Positions 9,600 to 15,926 of a stretch of 28,282 nucleotides of DNA are shown piece by piece (positions within the stretch are counted from its first letter, which is position 1; each line of letters begins with the position of its first letter). The notes below the pieces were generated by a model. It made no database searches. It was not told where the DNA came from and saw nothing but the letters and a program-made list of their open reading frames with translations. The position numbers and the translations under genes are program-made. The stretch is from Planctomycetota bacterium (lineage in GTDB: Bacteria > Planctomycetota > Planctomycetia > Pirellulales > Pirellulaceae): assembly GCA_024277285.1 (NCBI GenBank), contig JAJRVM010000116.1:1-28282 (forward strand), written 5' to 3'.

Positions 9600-10508
9600 A
9601 TGTCCAATGCTGTTGCCGGAGTCCTGCCCGTACTGCACACACCGTTCGAGCCTGATGGTGAGATTGACGACACTTGCCTGCAGCGCGAGATCGACTGGGT
9701 CTACGATCAAGGTGCCAGCGGCGTCTGCCTGGCCATGGTCTCCGAAGTGTTGCGTTTGACCACCGAAGAGCGAATCAGAATGAGTCATGCGTTGGTCGAA
9801 ATGTCGGGGGATCGAGGCATTTCGATTGCCAGCGTGGGGGCGGAAAGCACGGCACAAGCCGTGCACTTGGCCCGCGCTGCAGAAGGTGCGGGGTGCCAGG
9901 CGGTGATGGCGATCCCGCCGATTAGCACCGCGTTGGGGGACGACGCGCTGTGGGGCTATTTCGCGGCGTTGGCGGAACAAGTCGCCGTGCCGCTCATCGT
10001 CCAGGACGCATCGTCGTACGTCGGTCGCGAGTTGTCGCTGGATCTTTGTGTACGTTTGCTGGAGCAATTCGGTGACGAGAAGATTCTGTTCAAGCCCGAG
10101 GCGTCGCCGGTCGGGCCGAACCTGTCCGCGCTGCGCGACCGCACGAACGGCCGAGCGCGGTTGTTGGACGGTTCCGGCGGTATGTTGCTGATCGATGCAC
10201 ACCGGCGTGGGATCGTCGGAACGATGCCTGGTGTTGACCTCTTGGACGGCGTCGTGGCGTTGTGGAATGCGTTGGAATCGGACGACCAGGAACGAGCGTA
10301 CCGTATCTACTTTCCGATCTGTGCCATCGTGGCGTTGCAGTTGCAAGCCGGTTTGGATGGTTTTCTGGCCATCGAAAAGTACATCTTGGTCAAGCGTGGT
10401 ATCTTTACCAGTGCCGCTCGGCGCGCACCGTTCCAATGGCAGCTCGACGAGGAAACTCGCCAAGAGGTCGACCGCTTGCTTGATCTGATGTGGGCCGTGC
10501 TGCGGTAA
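9600..10508 (+). CDS. DapA-family Schiff-base lyase/aldolase
   Basis: Predicted 302 aa. ATG 9600 is preferred over GTG 9576 because family members begin about 6-10 residues before the GVLPVLHTPF strand. It is a TIM barrel of the dihydrodipicolinate synthase / N-acetylneuraminate lyase family of typical length. The Schiff-base lysine is K165 in KILFKPEASP, and the phosphate/carboxylate loop is represented by VSEVLRLTTEER. The strand that normally carries Y-N-x-P reads PLIVQDASSYVG, so the usual catalytic Tyr is replaced; a known sub-branch has QD at this place. True lysine biosynthesis is therefore unlikely. Downstream of a sugar-acid dehydratase, a 2-keto-3-deoxy-sugar-acid aldolase or related lyase is the most plausible role, by inference. 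Confidence 0.85.
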   Translation: MSNAVAGVLPVLHTPFEPDGEIDDTCLQREIDWVYDQGASGVCLAMVSEVLRLTTEERIRMSHALVEMSGDRGISIASVGAESTAQAVHLARAAEGAGCQAVMAIPPISTALGDDALWGYFAALAEQVAVPLIVQDASSYVGRELSLDLCVRLLEQFGDEKILFKPEASPVGPNLSALRDRTNGRARLLDGSGGMLLIDAHRRGIVGTMPGVDLLDGVVALWNALESDDQERAYRIYFPICAIVALQLQAGLDGFLAIEKYILVKRGIFTSAARRAPFQWQLDEETRQEVDRLLDLMWAVLR

Positions 10509-10727
10509 GAGAGCGTCTCAGTAAGGCTTCCCAACTCGCACCGATTCGCTTTCAACCTCCAGCGTGCAGCGGAACCAAGCGGTCTTCGGCACCGAGCCGC
10601 TCCTCTGCGAATTCCAAAACACGTTCTCAGTGCGACGCAGGATGCCTGCGGACGTCGTTGGTACATTCCAGCCTGGGAAAAGGCGGGTCCGCAGTTCATT
10701 GTCGCAGTGTGTCACGTAACACGAGGA
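10509..10727. other. Convergent intergenic region
   Basis: About 220 bp between the ends of the plus-strand aldolase gene and the minus-strand secretin-like gene. It holds one copy of an 18-bp direct repeat (10615-10632). No strong terminator hairpin was seen despite the convergent arrangement. A GTG-started 65-codon minus-strand frame (10518-10715) has no family signature and was not called. Confidence 0.4.
10615..10632. repeat. 18-bp direct repeat, copy 1
   Basis: CAAAACACGTTCTCAGTG, identical to 12237-12254, 1622 bp away. The two copies flank the secretin-like gene. Confidence 0.85.
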
Positions 10728-12059
10728 TTAGCTGCCAGCTCCCGTACGCAACTCCAGGATCAGATAAAGTTGTGGCGTTTCCTGGGGAGCTGACTGGTGG
10801 GCGTCGCCGGTGGTTGGCTTGAGTTCCAGTGACGACGGCGCGACGTAGGTTAAACCGCCCACCAGAATCGGTTTGCCAAGTGGTACGCTGAGCGTTGTTG
10901 CCAGCTCCTGGGTGTCGATCGCCACGCGATCGACGATTGGAGCGTCCGGTGCCTGACGTGGCTGTGTGTTGATCGTGGCCATTGACTTGCCCGGTATGGT
11001 CAGTGTCGAGCGCACGTCAACAATGGCCTCGCCAGCTTCTGGAACGAGTGTCGGGCGGATCTCTAACAAAACGCCGAAGTTCGGTTTTTCGACAATCGGT
11101 TGATAGCCGACGCTTTGCTTGCGGCTCAACGCGGCGTTCTGTATGGCGAAGATCGTGCTTGCCCCTTGGCGCTGCGAGGCAAACTGAGCGCCGTATTCCT
11201 GCGGATTGCCAATGCTGCCAACGACGGGGATCACGCCGGTCACCACGTTCTGCCGCGTACCACTGATCAAATAGACCAATTGGCCCGAGAAACAGTTGGT
11301 CATGCCGCGGATACTTGTTGAGCACCGTGTGTACTCGGCCAACACTTTGCGATCGACTTGCAGAATTCCCTGCTCGTCGGCTACGGCAAGTTTTTCGAGG
11401 TCATCCGAGTTCAATAAGAGCCAGCGGGCGTCAATGGCAACCGTTCTACGCTTGCCAGAACCTTTGCGCAGTTGTTCGAGCAGGTCTTCGATTTGTTGAT
11501 GAACAGCCGGAGATTGAAGCACGACAAGCGAGTGACCTAATGCTTCCAAGTCGCCCACACCGCCGGTTTCACGCCAGGAGGGAGGGGAACACATTCGCTT
11601 GATCACCGAGAATAGGCCGTCGATCGAGTGGTTGGTTCCCGCAGCGTCGCGCGAGGATCCGTAACCGCCACCCATACCGCCCGCCATCCCGTAGCCGCCG
11701 CCTCCCATCTCGCCCATACCCATTCCCGGCGCGCCGCCCCCCCCCATTCCCATGATGCCACCCATGCCACCGCCACCCATGCCACCGTGTCCGATGCCTG
11801 GTCTAGCTATCGTGTGTGGCGCCAGACCGCCACCCAAAGGTGGGCGATTGGATTGCGTGTACGGATAGTCGGGCACGTTCGTGACCAGATCGGCAACCTC
11901 GTAAGTTCGCAGTACCAATTGGTCGGACCTAGTGGCTTTGCCGGCTGGTCGTGCCGGTGCGCGTTTCCCGATTTGGGCCTGTGCCGGCTGTTGATACAGC
12001 AGCGCGACGGCCGCGAATGCCAGGAGTGAATTGCAGAGCGTTGTATATCGAAGACGCAT
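10728..12059 (-). CDS. Exported secretin-like protein with Gly/Met-rich linker
   Basis: Predicted 443 aa, ATG 12059. Residues 1-28 are a signal peptide (LLAFAAVALLYQQPAQAQ). Then comes YEVADLVTNVPDYPY, a Gly/Met-rich linker at about 86-134, and a conserved planctomycete secretin N-domain-like segment (SWRETGGVGDLEALGHSLVV... IEDLLEQLR, 161-198). The C-terminal 255-443 part resembles the bacterial type II/III secretin domain (GVLLEIRPTLV, LSVPLGKPILVGGLTYV, QLYLILELR). It is shorter than true GspD-type channels, so pore formation is uncertain; it is probably an outer-membrane or periplasmic assembly protein. The linker is encoded partly by a run of nine C residues on the plus strand (11737-11745). 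It lies 189 bp downstream of the HEAT-like/sigma pair on the same strand and may be read with it. Confidence 0.75.
   Translation of the reverse strand: MRLRYTTLCNSLLAFAAVALLYQQPAQAQIGKRAPARPAGKATRSDQLVLRTYEVADLVTNVPDYPYTQSNRPPLGGGLAPHTIARPGIGHGGMGGGGMGGIMGMGGGGAPGMGMGEMGGGGYGMAGGMGGGYGSSRDAAGTNHSIDGLFSVIKRMCSPPSWRETGGVGDLEALGHSLVVLQSPAVHQQIEDLLEQLRKGSGKRRTVAIDARWLLLNSDDLEKLAVADEQGILQVDRKVLAEYTRCSTSIRGMTNCFSGQLVYLISGTRQNVVTGVIPVVGSIGNPQEYGAQFASQRQGASTIFAIQNAALSRKQSVGYQPIVEKPNFGVLLEIRPTLVPEAGEAIVDVRSTLTIPGKSMATINTQPRQAPDAPIVDRVAIDTQELATTLSVPLGKPILVGGLTYVAPSSLELKPTTGDAHQSAPQETPQLYLILELRTGAGS
11737..11745. repeat. Homopolymer run of nine C (G9 in the coding strand)
   Basis: Lies inside the Gly-rich linker of the secretin-like gene. 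Runs of this length are prone to polymerase slippage, which here would shift the reading frame before the secretin domain. Confidence 0.9.
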
Positions 12060-12236
12060 GATAATCCCTTTCCGGTAAGTGAGTGACGAAGTGAGTGTCC
12101 GTTTTTTTCAGGTGACGGTAGTGTTCGCTGATAGGAAGAGTGACTGTTTAGGGCTGTGGGGCCGCAGCGCGTAGATCCCAGAGAGAGACCGCCAAAAGAT
12201 CCTGACAAACGCTAGACACGAATTGTTTTCCATTTT

Positions 12237-12254
12237 CAAAACACGTTCTCAGTG
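12237..12254. repeat. 18-bp direct repeat, copy 2
   Basis: Same 18 bases as 10615-10632. This copy contains the stop codon of the HEAT-like protein gene (12249-12251). Confidence 0.85.
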
Positions 12255-13400
12255 AATGGTTTGGGACCAATAGACGCGGGCGCGGTTGAAATGCCCGAGT
12301 AGACGTGGTTGTCGCGTTGCGTAGGTCAGGAACTGGTCGGCTTGTTGGCCGCGACGCGCTATCAAGGCGAGCCAGGCTTCGGTCGGGCTTGCTGGATTCT
12401 CAGACACCAAGTCGATCAGTGATTTCGTCACGATCGGACCGTTGGCATGTCCCAGTACGAAGGCGGCGGCGAGTCGCGTGCTTTGTTTGTCCGCATTGAG
12501 TCGCTGAAGCAGCGCGTCGATTATTGGTCGAGGAAGCTCGTCAGCCACTACCAATACTTCATCACGAAGGAAATCGTTTTGCACCAGTGACAGATACGCA
12601 TCCAGACTTGTCGCGTTTGCCAGTAGCCGCCGATAGATGGCGGTACGCAGACCTGCGTCATTCGTTTGTGTTGCGGCACGCGCTAGGCCGGCGCTGCCAA
12701 CCGTTTGTTCCAGTGTGCGTAACGCTTGCTCACGCATTGCCGGGTCGCGGCTCAATTGCAAGATCGCGGCGGTTGATTGTGGCGTTCCGCAGACGGCCAA
12801 TAGCTGCAGGACGGTTTCCCGGCGCGGCTCATCCGGACGGTTGAGGCGACGTAGCAGGAATTGCTCGGCGTTTGGCAGTGCGATGCCCGCGGATGCGAGC
12901 AATTGTCGGGGATCTGTATTGGGGTCGCCGGCAAGGCGTTCGACGACGTTGTCAATCGCGTTGAACGCTGCGTTGCGTTGCACCATCTTGCGCTGCCGAC
13001 TCCGTGCACTGAACATGATTTGTTCATAGGCGGTCGCTGGCCGACCGTGAGACATGGAGTGTGCGTTTTCCGCCGTGAGTTGTATGGGTCTTGATTCAGG
13101 GAACGCATCCTTAGGCTGCGAGGTGGGCGTGGCAGGAGCAGCACCAGCTATTTGGTTAGGGTCGGATGGGGTAACGGCGTGTGTACTCCACAGCTTGTGC
13201 GAGGCCGCCAGCACGATCAAGATCATTGCCGCCATGGCTGCGAATCGGCGAAATATCTTCTGGCGTCTGTCGGCAAGCGATTTGTCGCGCCAGAATGTCT
13301 CTAGCCGTTTAATCTGCAGTGGCGAAACGTCCACCTGCAACGCAGCGCGAATCTGCTGGTCTAGTTCGTCGAAATGGGCGTCTGATTTGTTGGGATTCAT
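12249..13400 (-). CDS. Membrane-anchored HEAT-like protein, candidate anti-sigma partner
   Basis: Predicted 383 aa. ATG at 13398-13400 overlaps the sigma-factor stop codon (ATGA), so translation is probably coupled. Residues 1-50 are charged and probably cytoplasmic (DELDQQIRAAL, IKRLETFWRDK), 53-71 form one membrane segment (FAAMAAMILIVLAASHKLW), then a Pro/Ala-rich linker, and about 160-375 consist of helical repeats of HEAT type (VLQLLAVCGTPQSTAAILQL, AFVLGHANGPIVTKSLIDLV). There is no zinc-binding H-x3-C-x2-C motif. Position and topology are those of an anti-sigma factor whose outer part senses an envelope signal; this is inferred from context only. The repeat domain may instead bind an envelope protein, perhaps the secretin-like product encoded next. 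Confidence 0.7.
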   Translation of the reverse strand: MNPNKSDAHFDELDQQIRAALQVDVSPLQIKRLETFWRDKSLADRRQKIFRRFAAMAAMILIVLAASHKLWSTHAVTPSDPNQIAGAAPATPTSQPKDAFPESRPIQLTAENAHSMSHGRPATAYEQIMFSARSRQRKMVQRNAAFNAIDNVVERLAGDPNTDPRQLLASAGIALPNAEQFLLRRLNRPDEPRRETVLQLLAVCGTPQSTAAILQLSRDPAMREQALRTLEQTVGSAGLARAATQTNDAGLRTAIYRRLLANATSLDAYLSLVQNDFLRDEVLVVADELPRPIIDALLQRLNADKQSTRLAAAFVLGHANGPIVTKSLIDLVSENPASPTEAWLALIARRGQQADQFLTYATRQPRLLGHFNRARVYWSQTIH

Positions 13401-13906
13401 GTCGGTTCACGGTTTGCGTGGTCTAATCCAATTGCTTTGGCAATCCGTTTTCGTGCCAAGTGCAGGCACGTGTGGACATTGGCGTCCGAAATGTCGAGTA
13501 TTTTGGCAACTTCGTGGGTGGCAAGCCCTTCTCCGATGCTCAGCAACGCGACTTCACGCTGCCGGTCTGGTAGTCGGTCGATTGCGCAGCGCAGCGCGGT
13601 TTGCAGTTCGCCCGCGGCCGCGTGATCGTCTGGTCCGGCGGTCTTCGCCGTGATGTCTTCGGGCGGCAGCGGCAGCAACTGGTGGCGTTGTCGGCGTCGG
13701 TCGCGATCGACATTGACCACAATCGCCAGAAACCATGTGTCGAATGCCGCGTCACCACGATAGCTGCGCCAGCGACGCAGCACGCGCAACAGCGACTCTT
13801 GAACCACCTCCTCGGCAATATACGCGTCGCCCGTCAGGCGTTGCGCAAACCGCAACGCTTTCGGCAGATGCTCGACCACCAATCGCTCTACCGTACTTCT
13901 GTCCAT
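13397..13906 (-). CDS. ECF-type RNA polymerase sigma factor
   Basis: Predicted 169 aa from ATG 13906; a longer open frame to 14008 adds a non-conserved Arg/Gln-rich stretch. Region 2 spans about 15-75 (RFAQRLTGDAYIAEEVVQES, then LRRWRSYRGDAAFDTWFLAI). Region 4 spans about 108-160 (DRLPDRQREVALLSIGEG, HEVAKILDISDANVHTCLHL) with the helix-turn-helix that reads the -35 element. The two-domain layout and length are typical of extracytoplasmic-function sigma factors. It is followed with a 4-nt overlap by the HEAT-like membrane protein, the usual sigma/anti-sigma order. Many such pairs activate their own promoter, which would lie in 13907-14372; I could not recognise the promoter. No Shine-Dalgarno motif is obvious. 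Confidence 0.9.
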   Translation of the reverse strand: MDRSTVERLVVEHLPKALRFAQRLTGDAYIAEEVVQESLLRVLRRWRSYRGDAAFDTWFLAIVVNVDRDRRRQRHQLLPLPPEDITAKTAGPDDHAAAGELQTALRCAIDRLPDRQREVALLSIGEGLATHEVAKILDISDANVHTCLHLARKRIAKAIGLDHANREPT

Positions 13907-14001
13907 GGGTGGTATGGCCTGCCGTTGGTTTTCGCCCGCTTGTATCTGCTTAGACGTGCCAGCCCGGTCGGATCTTAAAAGAAAAAAACAAGAAGTGTGG
14001 T

Positions 14002-14018
14002 ACGGCACTCCGTGCCGT
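14002..14018. repeat. Perfect hairpin upstream of the sigma gene
   Basis: Arms ACGGCAC and GTGCCGT with loop TCC. There is no T-run after it on the plus strand. In minus-strand RNA the A-rich tract at 13977-13988 would become a T-rich tract about 14 nt after the hairpin, so termination of upstream transcription is possible but weak. Confidence 0.6.
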
Positions 14019-14126
14019 GTCCGAGACGCCGTCCCGGTCAGGCCGTGGGGCCACTGCTGCGCGAACGAGCGTGAACACAGGTGGGGTTATTATTTCGACA
14101 GCGCCACTTTGCAATTTCGTTACTTC

Positions 14127-14288
14127 GTAAATGACGAATTACCAAGGACTAATGACGAAGGAAGCCCGACTAACCAATGTCGAATGCTCTCCCATCGGCC
14201 GACCTGCCAAGGATCGCGCCGTACTCGGTTTCTTGGCTTCGGATTTCGGCATTTTCTGGTCATTGGGTGTTTCGTCATTCGTCATTAC
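14127..14288. repeat. Imperfect long inverted repeat with ATGACGA units
   Basis: The left arm (about 14127-14166) carries aatgacgaatta and taatgacgaaggaagcc. The right arm (about 14235-14288) carries ggcttcggatttcgg and tttcgtcattcgtcatt. The arms are imperfect reverse complements around a roughly 70-bp spacer. Repeats of the tcgtcattcg type recur in planctomycete intergenic DNA from memory. Confidence 0.6.
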
Positions 14289-14372
14289 ACGGCCTCGGTT
14301 GAGCAGCTAAGTGACGCTGTCCAGCTATCCCGCGACGCCTTTATGGGGACCCAGCTCGATGAGCGGACTACG

Positions 14373-15263
14373 CTATTTCTCCAGCGTTTTTTCCAGCGCC
14401 ACGAACCGGTGGCTGACCTGTTGACGCGAATCGACGGTCCAGACGCGAAAACCGAGTGGTCGTTTGTCGAAGTTGTTGCAGGTCGTCTCGCCACTGACAA
14501 ACTGGATTCCGTGCTGCGTGTTGGTGACTAGCTTGTGCGTGTGACCGGTGAGCATTGCGACGACACCATGGTCTCGGAACATAGCGAGCAGCTGCGTGCG
14601 CCGCTCGAGCGGGATGTTGAAATACTCTTCCGGTTCATCTGCCGATTTTAGAAACAGCGGGTGATGCCCGACCACAAACACCGGGCTGTTCCGGCGTTTG
14701 GCTTCGTCGAGCGTCTTGACGAACCACGTATCCTGTTGAGCGGTCTCGGGATCAACCGGAGACTTCCACAGCTGAGTATTCACGATCACGAACGTACAGC
14801 CTTTGTTCTTGAACTGGAAATAGTCCTTGCCGATCGTCTTTCGGTAATTCGCCAGAAGTGATGTATTGAGAGGATGTCCGATATCGTGGTTTCCGGGCGC
14901 GCAGTGGCACGGCACCGTGAATTGTGCACGGAGATCCTTGAAGTCCGCAAACGCTTTGGGTTCTGGTTTGTTGACCAGATCGCCACATATGACCACGAAG
15001 TCAGGTTTCATCGCGTTGATCTGTTGCACTGCTTGGCGCAGCGATGCGACATCCGTTTCGTAGCTGACCGTTCCAAACCCAAGCTGCGTATCACAGATCT
15101 GTACGAATTGAAACGAAGTGCTCGGCTGTTCGTCGGCGTGAGTGCACATAAGGGTGAACGTTCCTGAGATAATAAAAACGCAACAGAAGGCGATGCGTTT
15201 CGAGTGCGACGCGTGCTTGTGCACCGTTGGCGCATTGAAACCAAGTGGCGGTTGGTAATTCAT
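14373..15263 (-). CDS. Exported calcineurin-like metallophosphoesterase
   Basis: Predicted 296 aa from ATG 15263; the longer frame to 15317 adds a Thr-rich leader without a signal. A hydrophobic segment at 24-39 (AFCCVFIISGTFTLM) suggests export. The five metallophosphoesterase motifs are present: D58-T-Q, G94-D95 in ICGDLVN, GNHD at 124-127, GHHPLF at 199-204 and GHTH at 240-243. The first motif has Gln where most relatives have His (D-x-H), a form seen in the CPPED1-like branch. A two-metal phosphatase or phosphodiesterase in the periplasm is the likely role. Substrate is unknown. It lies alone, with repeat-rich DNA on both sides. Confidence 0.85.
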   Translation of the reverse strand: MNYQPPLGFNAPTVHKHASHSKRIAFCCVFIISGTFTLMCTHADEQPSTSFQFVQICDTQLGFGTVSYETDVASLRQAVQQINAMKPDFVVICGDLVNKPEPKAFADFKDLRAQFTVPCHCAPGNHDIGHPLNTSLLANYRKTIGKDYFQFKNKGCTFVIVNTQLWKSPVDPETAQQDTWFVKTLDEAKRRNSPVFVVGHHPLFLKSADEPEEYFNIPLERRTQLLAMFRDHGVVAMLTGHTHKLVTNTQHGIQFVSGETTCNNFDKRPLGFRVWTVDSRQQVSHRFVALEKTLEK

Positions 15264-15418
15264 CGTGTTGTGCCTGGTTGTGGTTCTGGTGAGCGTGCAT
15301 TCGTGTGTGAGTGCCACGGTGGTCGCGTGGTTTCATGTTCATTATTGCGTGTAGGGCAGGGGAGCACAATTCTGTCCGCTGGTGCCACTGCATGATCAGG
15401 CGCGGTTTTCCATCGCAT

Positions 15419-15597
15419 GTAGCCTGGGATTCCACGGTCAAGCATGGAAAACGCTCTGTCGGCAAGAGGCTCGCTATCGCCCCAGCGCCAAAGCAAGCGT
15501 ATTCCGCTACGTGCCTCTCTGCTTAGTCGACCGGCAATAGAAAGCTGTGTGGCGAGAACAACGTTGCCCATGCCCGGGAAAGATTTCTGGGCTACAC
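15419..15597 (+). repeat. MITE-like palindromic element, copy A
   Basis: Starts GTAGCCTGGGATTCC and ends GGGCTAC, so its ends are inverted repeats of each other. Shares long blocks with copy B (GGAAAACGCTCT, TCGGCAAGAG, CGACCGGCAATAGAAAGCTG, CAACGTTGCCCATG). The terminal hairpin reads GCCCGGGAA/TTTCTGGGC, closed with two G-U pairs. Confidence 0.85.
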
Positions 15598-15773
15598 GTG
15601 GCCTGGGATTCCATCCCCGGCAGGGAAAACGCTCTATCGGCAAGAGACCCACTATTGCCACAGCGCCAAAATAGGCGTATTTCGCAACGCGTCCCTGCTG
15701 AATCGACCGGCAATAGAAAGCTGTTTGGCGAGACCAACGTTGCCCATGCCCGGGAAAGATTCCCGGGCTACAC
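15598..15773 (+). repeat. MITE-like palindromic element, copy B
   Basis: Directly abuts copy A, same orientation, period 179 bp. Its right end is a perfect 9-bp hairpin (GCCCGGGAA, loop AGA, TTCCCGGGC; 15748-15768). The left end forms a near-perfect hairpin, GCCTGGGA/TCCCCGGC. Confidence 0.85.
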
Positions 15774-15926
15774 CACGCGAAAATGTCCACGCCATGCCCA
15801 AACGTCGAGAGAAAATCTGTTACGCTAAACCTTATGTCTTGCGGACGATCGCTGTCGGGAATGGCGTCGCGCCGCATTGGCGAAACTTACGCACAAAGCA
15901 TGCACTAGTTGGAGGTTGAATGCACC

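Larger units (their letters stand above)
13907..14372. other. Intergenic region upstream of the sigma gene
   Basis: This 466-bp stretch holds a perfect 7-bp hairpin (14002-14018) and a long imperfect inverted repeat with atgacga/tcgtcat units (14127-14288). No coding frame has recognisable motifs. The promoter of the sigma operon is expected here. Confidence 0.5.
15264..15926. other. Divergent intergenic region with repeat elements
   Basis: About 660 bp between the metallophosphoesterase and PQQ-propeller genes. The central part is two tandem copies of a MITE-like element (15419-15773). The rest shows no gene. GGAGG at 15911-15915 is the ribosome-binding site of the propeller gene. Promoters for both genes should lie here but are not identifiable. 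Confidence 0.55.

Noticed and set aside
9600..10508. Assignment as dapA of lysine biosynthesis
   Set aside because: The Y-N-x-P tyrosine motif is missing and the gene neighbours are catabolic.
10518..10715. A 65-codon minus-strand frame directly downstream of the secretin-like gene
   Set aside because: It needs a GTG start without a ribosome-binding site, has no recognisable motif, and part of it is the 18-bp repeat.
13905..14531. A 208-codon plus-strand frame across the sigma upstream region
   Set aside because: It reads through the inverted repeat and the end of the metallophosphoesterase gene, with repeat-derived wording such as FLVIGCFVIRH.
15419..15773. CRISPR array or integron attC sites
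   Set aside because: Only two tandem copies of about 179 bp with no short regular repeats and variable spacers, and no cas or integrase genes nearby.
15260..15877. A 205-codon minus-strand frame through the MITE-like copies
   Set aside because: Its repeated peptide segments come from the tandem element copies; it has no ribosome-binding site or known domain.
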